Part shown: piece after piece, positions 45,640 to 57,564 of the stretch
Numbering within the stretch: position 1 is the first letter of the stretch
Layout of the letters: every line of letters starts with the position of its first letter
Made by a program: the position numbers and the translations under genes
Origin: Cristatella mucedo
Taxonomy: Eukaryota > Bryozoa > Phylactolaemata > Cristatellidae
Direction of reading: 5' to 3'
NCBI GenBank assembly: GCA_009760855.2
Contig: WPIO01000011.1
Coordinates: forward strand, 667,501 to 731,500
Length of the DNA stretch: 64,000 bases
The notes under the pieces: model-generated
What the model was told of the DNA's origin: nothing
The model's database searches: none
Seen by the model: only the letters and a program-made list of their open reading frames with translations

Positions 45640-48599
45640 TAATGGACCGTTGTAGATTTCCGTATTCTCCCAGGCCGTTGCCGTCGATTGCCGCGCATTG
45701 CTCTCGCATGTACGTTCATGATTGGTTGATAGGATGCGGTTGAAATGTTGATATGGCACACTGTTATGCAGGCACAATTTGATCTTCTCCCACTAGCTTT
45801 GTTTATTATTGTAATAGACAATCATAGACAATCATGAATTTGTAATAGACAATCATAGATAGCTGTGTTGTCTCGGCCAATTGCCGTTGATTGCCATGAA
45901 TTGACCAAGGTTGAACGCGAAAAAGGACAGCATGCACGCCCATTATGCGAGTAATATGTGGTAAAAAAGTTGCAAATTCAAACAGCCAATTTCTAGAAAA
46001 TTTGAACGGAATTGTTGCAGAGGCCGGGCTACTGCCGTCGATCGATCGCGATTGTGCCTCTGTGGATTGGATAAAAGGATGTGGCTGCACTTTAAATGCA
46101 GTGTAGTGTAATAAGCAAGAAAAGTTTCTCTCTGTAACTGTCGGTCAATTTCTAACTGTCCGTTATGGATTGGCTTGTTTCCACGGGCCATTGCAGTCGA
46201 TTGTCGTTCGTTGCCGTCGATTGAATGCGAACCATGAGGGAAAATTATGCTCGCACAGGTACTTGTTAAGTGGAATGAGAGTTACAGTTTAAATCAGCCA
46301 AATTTTCAATTTTCCACGGATTCCACTATTCGCCCCTACCATAGCTGTTGATTGCCGTGCATTGCTGACAGTTAGCAAACCAAACATCTTGAACATTTCA
46401 TGGTTTCACTTTGGACGCAGAGGAATGTTACATGTATAGACAATTGAGGTTTCGGCGCTGCGAATGTCTCTTTCATTTGCCGGGAATTAGTATATTAACC
46501 CAGCACATTGCTAAAATAATAATAATAATAATAATGCACTTGATAAAGCGCCCTCAGAGAATTCAATCTTTCTCTTGGCGCTTTACATTTGCTGCAAAGG
46601 GAAAATGCTGTCGATCGCCATCGATTGCTCGCGATCGTACGTGAGTGATAGGCCAAAAGAATTTGATTGCACTTTTATTACAGTATGCTGTGACAGGTAA
46701 GATATATTTTATCTTGGTCCAGTCACTTTCCAGTGATTTTCGATGGATCATTTTGGATTGCCGTATTTGCCTGTGCCATTGCCATAGATTGCCATGCATT
46801 GCCCAAGATTTTATTTTCAGAGCTGGTTAAAAGGTTTGAAAGTAAATATATGCACACAGAGAGATGTAATGTGGTATGAGAATTCGAGCTTGGTGCTGCC
46901 GACGTCGTCTTGATTTGCCTCCGATTTCGGTATTGGTTCCTGCCGTTGCTGTCGATTGCCGTGCATTGTTGACAATAAACGTGAAAAATAGCTTGAAGGT
47001 CCTACGATGTCAATTTTACCCCAAAGAAATGTGAAATGCGATGACAATCGGCACTTCTTGCAGCCAATTTAGTGTCAACTTACCACGGCTTGGAGCGGAT
47101 TGCTGCTTCGAGCCGAGCCGTTGCTGTAGATTTCCATGCATTGCCCAAGATTTTAGGAGCGGAATTGCTCAAAATAATGTGGTTGACTGTAACCTGTGTG
47201 CGTTTTAACATGCATTAAAAGTTGGAGCATTGCGAAACCGATTTCAAGGCATTTTACATTAGATTGCTCTAAATTACGGTATTGGCCAGGGCGATTACCA
47301 TCAATTTCGGTGCATTGCTGCTGAATGATCGAGGCAATTGCAGTGAAATTGTTGGATTACACAATAACCAAAAATTAGAGCAACGTGCAATCACTATTAG
47401 AGCTTAAAGCGTACGTATTCTAGTCGCTTTTCGGCAGGTTGCAGTACATTGGCGTACTGGCAGGGACAGTTGCGGTCGATAGCAGTGCAATGCTGCAGAA
47501 TGGCCGAGGCAACAGTGAAGCCATGCGAGTACACAAAAACCGGAGAGTAGAGCAGCATGCAATCGTAATTACAGCTTCTAGTGTAGGTTCTTGTCGCTGT
47601 CTATCGGATTGCAGAGAATTTCGCCGGATTGAGGCGGATTGTGGTATGGGACCGGATCGTTGCAGTCGATTGCAATTCATTGCATGAGAACGCGTGTGCA
47701 GAATGGAGCGAAATTTTGAGAATGCACTTCGAAATGAGTCTAGTCTTAGATTAAATGTCAATTAGAGCTTAGCGATGGCGATTTAAGGATGCTTTGCAGT
47801 GGAATAGAGTGGATTGCTGTAGTTTTCCTCGTCATTTCAAACGATTGCTGCTCATTGCAACAGTGTGAAAATGCACCATTTTTATTTTACGTAGTTGTAC
47901 ACACAGAACGTCGCTCTTTAACATGCAATAGAAGCTGGAGCTCAGCTCAATGTATTTCAATTTCTATGCGGTGGATTCTGCGGATTGAAGTGGATTGAGG
48001 CATCGGCCTGAGCTACTGCAGTCGATTGCAGCGAATTGCACAAGAACGCCCTTGCCAATGCAAGTGACATTTTTTAATGCTATTGTCGCAAAGTGTGCTG
48101 TCATATGCAATCAAAAAAGGAGCTTTTGAATCAGGATTTCTTTCGTTGCATGATGGAATGCAGTGTATTGTGGCATATTGCAGTGGATTGAGTGAGGTAT
48201 TGGCCTGGGCCACTGCAATCTTATTTCAGTGGACTTCGTGAGAATGCGTGAGCTGAATTTCGCGAAATTCTCTGGGTGCATTGTGTGTGTAGCGTAGTTC
48301 GACATTCCAGAGTTTTTGGAGTTATTCGCAGCTGATTTGTGGTGGATTCGATGCGAACTAGAATGGATTGTAGTGGATGGTGGTCGATCGTGGTGGATTG
48401 TGGTACACACGTCAGGTGTCAAAGCTCATTTGGATAAGTGCCCGAAGCGACGTGACATTTTGTGGACAGATAAATTGGAACGTGTACTAAAATATTAGCG
48501 AACAATTTGACCTCGGCAACGCTTGAGTCTGGTCGTTGCTTGCCTAATTAGAGCAGATTACGGTTGATTGCTGTGGATTGGGGCAATTCGTCGAACCCT
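45640..48599 (+). repeat. About 175-bp subrepeat array, centre and right arm (plus)
   Basis: Cores like TTGCCGTCGATTGCCGTGCA recur near 45676, 45880, 46027, 46189, 46340, 46606, 46776, 46943, 47112, 47287, 47462, 47653, 47830, 48004 and 48207. Typical spacing is 167-177 bp, with outliers explained by a short internal duplication (45820-45860) and a LINE insertion. Confidence 0.8.
46517..46605 (-). mobile_element. LINE-A tail inserted in F1
   Basis: About 90 bp of LINE-A 3' end with a TAA run. The paralogous site in F3 (about 62990) lacks it, so the insertion postdates the split of the two copies. Confidence 0.85.
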
Positions 48600-48609
48600 C
48601 AGGAGACTG

Positions 48610-48815
48610 ACTCCGGCCAGAGGAGTGGCCCTACACACTGCTTGGGCGCATGGATTGGTGTAGCCTCACAAACCTTTGTGCAGCCAATGGGCGAGCTGTG
48701 TGCACCAGCATGACTCCAGGCAGAGTGGCCATACACACTGATTGGGCAGAGGGATTGGTGGATAGCAACAGCTTAATGCGACCTTATCGGAACAGAAGGT
48801 CACTCCTTCTCTTCC
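48610..48815 (+). repeat. 103-bp tandem duplication
   Basis: Two diverged units start at 48611 and 48714. Each has CTCC(G/A)GGC, AGAG(G)AGTGGCC, TACACACTG and ATTGGG or CTTGGG. They lie between the F1 terminus and the F2 head. Confidence 0.7.
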
Positions 48816-48858
48816 CTTTGTCGGCTCAAGCAGACGACTTTCGCCTCTCTGCTTACAA

Positions 48859-50200
48859 AGGTAAGTTGCTTGAGGCCTGCCGCCATTCACGACTGCTATC
48901 ACCCACTACTTTCACAAAGTCGTGGCCTTAATACGTCTTATGGCAAGGTTGGTCGCATCATCTGCGTTCGGTTAGAGCCTGAACTTGTGCGTTCCTTGCT
49001 CACTATCAACGTTCTGAGAGCCGCAGCCAACGCCGATTCCCACGCTGGCTTAGCCCCTCTAAAACTGTACCGCATGCTCAAAACAGAACACCTACCTCTT
49101 TTAAAAAAACGACACGTCGTTTGCATGATTCCTGTCATTTTAGCCATATCTATACAAGTAAAGTGTGATATTCCCCTTTGGAAAAGCAACACATAACTGT
49201 TCCTCGTAGGCACCCAACCCGAGAAAGCTCTAGAAACGATCTGGCCAAAGAAGAGGGTTCGTGCCACATCTAGGCAATGAATCAAAGCCACCCTAGCTTC
49301 CACCAGCCGAAAGGCTGGCTCTCACCAGCTCTGTTGCTAATGAGGAGTATAACCAATGAAAAACGAAGCAGCTTGATTTGGCATGCAGCTTTGCGGTCAT
49401 TCCGAGTATCAGCTGCAGCTGCCCGCCCGAGACAACGCAGTCAATGACAGTCTCGCTGGCTTCGTTGTGGCGACCATCTCGCTACACACAAACTTGTTTA
49501 CTCCTTTCAGCTTGCTGGCTCGAGGGAAATTACACGTGGGACCTCAATAGCTGATGTAGGAGAATGATTCGTGCGTGAAGTCGGTAGGTTGGCATCGTAA
49601 AGCCTGGTTCTGCATCGTCTGGGGTCGGGGCTGCCAGGGTGGCTGCGACTTCGGCTGGGAAACTCCCGTGCCAGCCCTAATCATCAATAACAATGAGCTG
49701 GAAGCTCAGTGCCGAGCCGGTGTGTCCTAGGCAGGAGGCCTGTGTGGAGCTCCTGGGCACAATCGATGCAGCACCATGCAATCTATTGTTAATGGACCGT
49801 CGTAGATTTCCGTATTCTCCCAGGCCGTTGCCGTCGATTGCCACGCAGCATTGCTCTCGAATGTAGCATGTACGTTCACGATTGGTTGATAGGATGTGGT
49901 TGCACTTTTAATACGGCACAGAGTTAAGCAGGAACAATTCGACCTTCTCCCACATCATAATTAGAGATTCTAGTGTAGGCGTTCTTGCCACTATATGGCT
50001 GATTGAGGTGGACTGTGGTATGGGACCTGGCCGTTGCAGTCGATCGCAATTCATCACATGATAACACATGGACATAATGGAGAGAAGTTGTGTGGGTGAA
50101 CTTTGAACTGAGTCTAGACCTATATGCAACGTCAATTAGAGCTTCCCGATGGCGATTTGAGGATGATTTGTCGTGGAATAGAGTGGATTGAACTAGTTTT
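48859..50200 (+). mobile_element. F2, internally deleted relative of the F elements
   Basis: The head module (48859-49275) starts with GTAAGTTGCTTG and matches 59589-60002. The middle module (49276-49690) matches F1 45125-45540 and F3 60003-60430. One array unit follows, then a jump at about 49960 to sequence equivalent to 47560-47815. About 1.8 kb is missing relative to F1. There is no recognisable protein. Confidence 0.75.
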
Positions 50201-50409
50201 CTTAGGTGAGAAGAATCAGAATCAAAACAGGGTACTCTGAAACCAGAATGCCATACTCGCATGACATTTTGGTTTGGGGTCATCTGGTCCGGTTTACTCG
50301 ACTGTTTTTAGGATGCAGGGAGGCAGAGCTTACATTAAGCTTAAACGCACTAGGGGTAGTCGTGGAATCGGCCATGATCTGGGGATGGTCAAGCAACTAC
50401 CACAGCTAG
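50201..50409 (+). repeat. 210-bp conserved segment Y, copy 1
   Basis: It matches 59379-59588 (shared blocks ACTCTGAAA, AGAATGCCAT, TCGGCCATGATCTGGGGATG). Array-like sequence lies on both sides. In one frame both copies read E-S-x-S-K-Q-x-T-L-K-x-E-C-H, but copy 1 then has a stop, so current coding is unlikely. Confidence 0.7.
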
Positions 50410-51579
50410 AAAGTCGTATCGCTTTTTGTGGATTGAAAAAAAGAAGAAATGTGGTCACAATAAATCCGAGTATGTTAGCACGTATTTCTGTGATTGAGAA
50501 CCCAAGCATTGCCAGTTGAATTCTTTACCAACTAGCTTAACGTAATTTCGCCCTTGATGACCTCCCAACTCACTGCAATAAAATTAGGGAGATGCAATAG
50601 GGATTTACACAAGTAATCGCTTCACAAAGTTTACCTTGAAGTCCTTGAATCGCGTTCAACTAAGTTCAAGTCTGATCAGTGCGAAACTATACGAAATTCA
50701 AAGTTCTGCCGACCGTCAAACTCGGAGCCTGAGATGGCCAGGATCATTTTACAACTTATGTTTTTGCTTTGTCCATAGCACACTGTAAAAGTATGTTTTG
50801 ATGTGTCTTTTGAGTCGTCTGAACTGTTTTCCAACCCTCTACTGCATGAGAGTCAGAGATCGTCCTCTGCATACACAGACTGGCTCGATGTCACATTCGC
50901 CGTAATTCATTTCAATTCCGTCTGCCAATAATCGGCCCAGTCTGGGACTTACTTATTTTAACATTCGTTTCATAAAATCTACTAGCTCTCCGTAAGATGC
51001 AGGGCTCACGATAGTACCATTGCAGCCATTTACCATCGAATAGTCGAGAAAATTCGAAGCTTTATTTACTGATGCAGTTTACTACAAAAAATGGACCACA
51101 GCAAAGACAGAGAGAGAATAAGCAAGAATCAAGTTCAGTGTATGCTAGTACTAAATGGTAAATATTTGCTGAGTGAGCCATTGTGCATAAATATATTGTT
51201 GCCATTCACTTGAATTGAAGAGCATGCTATGATCAGCCGTTGCTAATGCAGATTGGGAAGAACTCGAGTGTCTAGGGACACGTGATGTCCTGCCAAGCAG
51301 CAGCAGTAAGCAGCTCCAAAAATTGACCTGTTCTGAGTCATTCAGTGCTGCACTGCAGGTCAAGACAGATTGATTGGTACAGTAACGGTACGCTGGCTGT
51401 ACGGCAGAATCTGCCAATGCCCCTGTAAGCCGAAAGTCACTCTCTGCTTGTTTCATTTTCTCTCGTGGTTCATACACCTAGCCCATTAATATCTAAGGTC
51501 ACTCTCTCGATTACATATCTTCCTGCCATTGTACAGCATGCTGTCTGTATTGCTCTTACAAATTTATGTACGTCTGACC

Positions 51580-52215
51580 GCATGCAGATCTCTATATCGC
51601 TGAAGTATGTACCACGTTCATGCAAAAGTAGAGAGCGAAAACGTGCTCCGTGACGTTGCCGCGACTGAGCCAGTGAGTTGCAGTTGGATGAAACAGATCA
51701 CCGTGACCAGTCTCTGCAGCTTCGCAGATATGCTTGAAGATACAAGGGTTGAGCTTACGAGCAAGCACTGGGTTAACTAGCTTCACCACAACAGACACAA
51801 CGTCTTTCATGCCTGCTGCTTTGGCACACACAATGCCTCCGGGTGAATGATGCAGTGCACCTTGCTATCTCCTGCCTAAATAGCCCACAGAGAAAAGAGC
51901 TGCAGTGATCTATCAGCAGCTGCAAAAGTTGCTTGGTAGATCCAGCCATGGCAGGTGCACCGTCAGTAGTTACCGAGACAAGCTTTGACCGGTCAAACCA
52001 CTCGAAGCATGTAGAAGGGCATTGAGGACATCTCTGCTGGTTGTCATTCCCTTCATTAATGTGAGGCTGAGAAGCTCCTCGAATGTCTCTAGGTCTTGTG
52101 TGACGCCACCCACGAAGATAGCCAGCTGTGCAGTGTTCTCGATATCATAGCTCTCGTCCAAGGCCACGGAGAACATCTCACGAGTGTTGAACTTCATGCC
52201 AAAGTGACCATTCAT
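51580..52215 (-). pseudogene. hAT transposase pseudogene (GTF2IRD2/ZBED-like)
   Basis: The minus strand encodes F-S-V-A-L-D-E-S-Y-D-I and A-Q-L-A-I-F-V-G-G-V. After a frameshift near 51980 come L-V-S-V-T-T-D-G-A-P-A-M-A-G and later V-L-A-R-K-L-N and H-P-T-A-T-H-W-L-S-R-G-N-V. These are the first and second catalytic-Asp regions and the downstream H...W-L-S-R-G block of hAT transposases domesticated in GTF2IRD2/ZBED proteins. The third catalytic Glu region and the N-terminal BED finger are absent. The reading frame is broken, and the 5' side ends at the LINE-A insertion at about 52217. Confidence 0.8.
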
Positions 52216-52216
52216 T

Positions 52217-53010
52217 AGACGACTACAGTCAAGTCTGCCTACTTTCAGCTACATAATATTGCTAAAATGTGGGCTTGTTTAGACAAAGATGCCAGATCTA
52301 AATTGGTCAATGCATTTGTGACATCCTGTCACGACTTCTGTAGCTCACTGCTTGCCGGTCAACCGGCCTGTGCACTCAGGCACTTACAGCTGGTGCAAAA
52401 CTCTGCAGCTAAGTTTGTCTGTCATGAACCTCCAAGTTGTTCCATCACAACACTTACTGCCGACCTGCGTGGCCTCCCAGTCAAGCAACATATCGACTTC
52501 AAGGTCAGGTCACTCACTTTCAGGCCCATTCATTCTTTGGCTCCAGCCTACCTATCAGATCTAGCGCCCCACCAGGCTAAGCAATGTACCACCGGCTTAT
52601 CGGACATTAACTGTTTACTTATTCCTTGTACACACCTCAAATCCTTTGTATATCGTGCCTTTAGTTCGTATGCTCCGAAAGCTTGGAACTCACTTCCGAT
52701 CTGCACCATGCCATCTACTGACTTGTCCACATTTAAAAATAATCGAAATATCACCTATTTATGACAGCATTTAGTGGGTCCCTGTGATTCATCCAGTATT
52801 TGCTTATGCGAGCTGACACTTTTGCATGCTGCCACTAACCACACTTGCATGCTGACATTGTGCATGTCACCCTTACCATGTTATTCTTGTTGTTCATTAA
52901 GCAAGCTACTACTAACCATTCGATCGTGCTTCCTTGCCAGCCTTTGTAAAGTGCATAGAAAGATATTGAGTTCTCTAATGGTGCTATATTAAATTCATTA
53001 TTACCATTAT
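52217..53010 (+). mobile_element. LINE-A, RT C-terminus and 3' UTR
   Basis: The plus strand encodes V-K-S-A-Y-F-Q-L, then an open stretch (52267-52764) with F-C-S-S-L-L-A-G-Q-P-A-C, Q-N-S-A-A-K-F-V, A-P-K-A-W-N-S-L-P and D-L-S-T-F-K-N-N. The 3' UTR and tail continue to about 53010. This copy keeps the longest undisrupted C-terminal frame of the family here (about 165 codons), although it is 5'-truncated. It abuts the hAT pseudogene. Confidence 0.9.
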
Positions 53011-53117
53011 TGTGCTTAATTATATACACCTGAGAGGCCATATGTATTATAATTAAATTAATTTGCATGCCCCCGCAAAGGATTGCACGTGCCATACAAA
53101 TTAAGCTTGTCTGAAGA

Positions 53118-53238
<121 letters not shown>

Positions 53239-53936
53239 ACGTGTTTGTGTACGCGTGTCGATAGATATATGTGTAATGAGTGTGGTGTTTCCATGTAAAA
53301 CAGAGTCTGGAAATTGTGCATACCTTCTAATTTGACAAGTGATTCTGTTGTTTCAGTCTGCATGTGTGTTTACACTTAAGTGCATTTTTTAGAGTGAAGA
53401 TTATATAAATTTGCATGTGTCTAAGCTCCTTTTTGTTCGTTACCATATAGGTGCAGAGAGTATGTACATGCATGTGGCATGTTTGCGTGTGAGTGTGCCC
53501 TTACGTTTAGAAACTGTAGTAACTTAAAGAGATGAGGTGTAGAAACTTAAAGAGATAATATGCAATAAAACTGTAAACTACTTCTAGTAATAGCGACTTG
53601 GTATTGAAAAGCCACGATCCTTTGTCGAACAACAAAAATTCTGCCTACTACGCTGCTTGGGGTTTATTTGATTTCACCGCAAAGGGGCATGTCTGCTAAT
53701 GTTTAAGCTAGTTGATTGCAGGTCACAACTAGACCGTATTTGTAGGGTGATTCTGCACTCTGCAGTAGCAGAATATGTGCATTCTCTGCTATTTTTCATA
53801 GTAAGAGACCCTGAAGTACAAGTAAGCATCCTTAAGGTTTAGTTGGAATTCATAATAATGATAACAATTATAAAAAAATCTGTATTTGTATCGCAAACTA
53901 AGACACAACAATGTCTTTAAAGGCTCTTCTTGCAGG

Positions 53937-54127
53937 CTGGTAAAACAGTATATAAACTGGTAGCTGATAATGGCAGCCATAGCTGCTGTATGCACTACTA
54001 CTCATCGAAGAGTGACATTGACGAAGCAAATGCTTTAAGGAAAGGTTGTTTTTTCAGCATTGTTTGGGGTTTTGTCAAGTCAAAATATGTGATTGCAGAG
54101 AGAATAGAATTATATAAGTCTAAATGA
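53937..54127 (+). CDS. Possible short exon, function unknown
   Basis: An acceptor-like TCTTCTTGCAG is followed by 63 open codons to a stop: A-G-K-T-V-Y-K-L-V-A-D-N-G-S, then Y-Y-S-S-K-S-D-I-D-E-A-N-A-L-R-K. A possible donor AAAG/GTTGTT follows at about 54045. The first 36 codons look more protein-like than the neighbouring random frames. It lies inside the inferred PARP intron on the same strand but matches no PARP segment that I know. Weak evidence. Confidence 0.2.
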
Positions 54128-54241
54128 GACGTCTCTCATGCATGAAGTCACTTCGATGTGACTCCTGTCTGAGTATTATATAAGTCTAAATGAGACGTCT
54201 CACATGCATGAAGTCACTTCGATGTGACTCCTGTCTGAGCA
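54110..54241. repeat. 66-bp tandem duplication
   Basis: Two units differ at very few positions (CTCTCATG/CTCACATG, GAGTA/GAGCA) and start at 54110 and 54176. Each contains GAGACGTCTC and an AGTCAC...GTGACT inverted motif. Confidence 0.9.
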
Positions 54242-54939
54242 TTCTTGACCAAATGTATGCAATATTGCAAAACTGAAAGTAGGCAGACTTGACTCCAAAA
54301 GTGGAGGCTGGTTCGGCTTTTGATATAGGGCACTCAAATTTCGCTTAGAGGCTACACGAGAGATTCCGTTCAGACTAGTTTTAAAAGTAATACTTTCCAG
54401 TTTCTGAGTGAGACTATTTCTGCTACTGATAACTTGACAGTTGCAAGAAGAATGTATAAGAATGATTTAATCGACCTCGACCCAGTGTAAACACTGCTGC
54501 AAGTGAACCGTGGTTTCTGCTCCTCACTAAACTTCCTAATTCTGTATTAGGCTGTCGTTTCCAGGCATAGTTAAATGGTAATCTGCTGAGCAGGGGCAGC
54601 CTGAAAATCGGTCTCCCTTACCACTGTAGCCACCTAGCTGACTTACAACAATGACTTGTATCTGCTCATTTTTCCAGGTCTTGCTTACGCTTATGTTATT
54701 GCTAACGCATTGAGAGGTAAGCAATAGAAAACCCAGTGACGAGTGTTATTTCAATCATCGTTTTTCGAAAGCTTTAATATTCATGCATTCTGAAACCTAG
54801 AGTGAACAAGTGGGAGTTCTATTAACAGTAGAACCTTCCAACTCATCCTATTGACATCCATCACTGCTTGGCTACCCACAGAGTTTCTGCAGTATGTTGG
54901 AAGAGATGGTAGAGGCAAGTTTTCCCCTTATGGGTCTAC

Positions 54940-55095
54940 ATGCTTCGCGGTCGTTAAGGTGCTCACCTCGAACGGAGGTCAAAGTGAATGCATCCTGTGA
55001 TCGAGGTCATGGGCTCGAGCCACATGGCATATTGAAAGCGCTTGAATAGAGATACAATTCTACATGGAAGAACTACAAATGAATCGTTTTTTCTT
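54940..55095 (+). mobile_element. Diverged SINE-B
   Basis: GCGGTCGTTAAGGTGCTCAC, B-box-like GGGCTCGAGCCAC, GCGCTTGAATAGAGATACAA and a tail CTACAAATGAATCG. It is older than the other copies. Confidence 0.65.
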
Positions 55096-55689
55096 TTACC
55101 ACGCCATCATCAGACTGCTGGATAGGCAAATCAAATTCGTGAGCTTAGCAGAAAAAGCTGGTGACCAAAGTGATGGCTAGAAAAGGCATTACATGCCCCA
55201 ACTAGATGGCGAACCTTGTTTTTCCAAACCAGTATTCGAAAGACTATTCTGCATCTGCTCAGATACAAAGACCAGAGTGTGATTAACCACAGAGACGGCT
55301 ATACTTTAAGGCATCACCAACTCACAGAGAAAGCTTGAGCCAAACAGAACCACTAGACCCTGGCAATATTTCGTGGACCACAGATGACTCTGTCAGTCTC
55401 ATGTTACAGTCTCTTACAGGACGATGAGCTGAAACTGATTGAGCTGTCTAAAGGCAAATGACGCATGACTTACTTGTGTGCACGGACACGTGCAATTATG
55501 CGCACATGTATGCACAAATCCAGAAGCATATGCAGGCACTCGTAGAATGCAACCGTAATGCATAATGACTACCAAGTTGCCGTGTGGAATAAGGCTTATT
55601 ACAGAAACTTGCTTCCGGCAGAAGCTATTCTTGCTGACACCAGGAAGCAAGCTATGCAGTAAATTGTATTATTGCAATAAAGTTACCTT

Positions 55690-56740
55690 ACAGAGGTTAT
55701 CCTGTCTGATCTTTATTGATCGACCTGAGTGTGGTATACTTGCCATACGGCAGTGCATGTTAAGCTTTTTCTGATTTTAGTTCAACGCTCTATCAACGCT
55801 TTATGATCGTTCTGCAGTCAATGCTAAACTAATCCGAGCCACTTCTTGGTTGCTTATAGTCCAATTTAATTCGAAGCCCTCAGTCGTCCTTACGTGGTGC
55901 TGCAAGACGATAAGCTAGGAGCGGTGAAGTAGCCAAAAAAGAGTCCAAAAAAGACTTCTTTTTGTTAGTTTGTAGAAACCATTCTCCACTAATGCTGGCA
56001 GAGACTGCATAGACACAATAGACCTCGCTTTACGAAAACTATACAGATTCACCCGCTTGCTCGTTTTAGAAAGCCAGCAACTATACCAAATGCAAGGGCA
56101 TGGTTATTAAAATTTATATAGCCAATGCACAAACTGCAAGCAAACATTCCACTTTTAATATGGCCTTCACTAGCATTTCTGCTCCTTTGACCAACTCGTG
56201 CATTTAAACGGTGGAGCAAGATTTCTCAATAATTCAATATAAATTCAGCATGATCAAAATTATAAAAGTGATACTCCACAAATCCCCACACCCCATTGCA
56301 TCATTCAGAGATTTACTTTGCAACAGCAATCAAGAAGGAAATTGCTACCTTTGTCGTTGGTTTTAGTCAGATAGTTGATGCTTAAATAGGTTATATCTGT
56401 AGAACCTTGTCGAAAAAGTCTAATAAAGGATTAGTTATTGGACACTGCTTAAGCAGTAATAATAATATGTAAAACCCTGCAAATACAGAACAAATCCTCT
56501 CACTCTCAACAGTGTTTGAGCTTCCCAGGGCACAAAACCAAAGCCGAAGGACGACTGATAGCTCCAAATACCTGGGAGTTACCATGGCACAGGCTCTTGA
56601 GCTGCTAGATCAAAGAAAGTAGCCAGAAGATGATTCGACAGCCTCAATTCTTCAACAGCCAATCGGCATGTTGCTCTGACAGCTGAGTAGCCAGCTTCCA
56701 CACTCTAGCTCATGCACTAGGCTATTTCAGGACTAAGAGA
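55690..56740 (+). repeat. Dispersed repeat R1, copy 2
   Basis: Same order as 39170-41150 but without the two LINE-A insertions and the 470-bp segment. The block CAAAGAAAGTAGCCAGAAGA/TGATTCG is the uninterrupted version of the site at 40935. Confidence 0.75.
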
Positions 56741-57530
56741 TCCCGGCCCATTTGCACAAATGTAGCAACCGACGTTGCATTCATTCATGTGTAAAGTTAT
56801 TGAATCAAGCCAATCAATGCATGTGTAAAGCACATCAAGAACAATTGTTCAAGCACTGGGCTACTTTGCTTGCCAAGCCGTGTCATTTGCAGGCTATGCC
56901 CAGCCTATGTAGGCTTATGCACTTGCACTTACTTTCGATATCATTAGCACTAGCAAAATGGGTAGTGTTCTTCAGAAAACCAACTTTTCAATGATGTGCC
57001 TATTTTATTCGATGACTTTGGTTGGTCGTGGAGCTGGAAATTCTCACATTTTCTCAGACTTAAACAGCTGCCTCTACTATTCTCGGTGAATGAGCAAATT
57101 GACGTGGAGAAATTCATAACTCAGCCGTGCAAAAGGCTGTGGTACGGTGTGGATGCATAGTCTTTGAGTAGTTTTGCTGAAACGTTCTCACTCGGTAGTG
57201 CTGCTAAGCGGTTGTGCAGACACTTTCCATGTTGGTGCAGCTGGCAAGCTACTGACCTGGTTCCTCTTGGAATGACCACATTTGCATAAGAGAAGGAAGA
57301 CTGAAGCCCGTATCCAGTCCTGAACTTTTTGGGTTGATGTCAGTGGCATGCAGCAATGGCAGCAAGCAGCTGCCGCTGGCTGCCATTGCTGAAATGAATG
57401 AAAAGGTAGCAGCTCCCAACCAGGGGTGCTGCACTTGCCTGAATGCAAGCAATACAATGGTCGAATATGGAGGTCCCTTTTACGATGCTATATCCAATAA
57501 AGGGATTATATACTTTTATATATACACTTT
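56741..57530. other. Unassigned stretch
   Basis: Short overlapping open frames (56752-56994 plus, 57188-57582 both strands) without recognisable motifs. I see no gene here. Confidence 0.5.
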
Positions 57531-57564
57531 TGGAGCGTTTAGTGGTTTCATGTGCATTGTCAGT

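Larger units (their letters stand above)
43563..48599. mobile_element. Foldback-like element F1 (1.55-kb inverted arms)
   Basis: The termini are AGGGTTCGACGAATTGCC at 43563 and its exact complement ending at 48599. The left arm (43563-45117) and right arm (about 47030-48599) are inverted copies throughout; matching landmarks include the CATGCAATGAA/TTCATTGCATG pair near 44455 and 47675. The arm join is sharp (ACATTTCAC on the left at about 45115, complement near 47031). The arms consist of diverged subrepeats of about 175 bp. The 1.9-kb centre holds a module (45125-45540) shared with F2 and F3 and more subrepeats. No transposase and no target-site duplication were found. Foldback elements of other animals have the same design, hence the call. 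Confidence 0.7.

Noticed and set aside
43600-48599. CRISPR-like array (regular repeats with variable spacers)
   Set aside because: The repeat core is diverged, the period is about 175 bp, orientation is inverted in two arms, and the context is an animal genome with introns. It fits transposon subrepeats.
48650-49303. Frames of 93-121 codons in the F2 head
   Set aside because: The homologous head in F3 (59589-60002) does not preserve the frames, so coding constraint is not supported.
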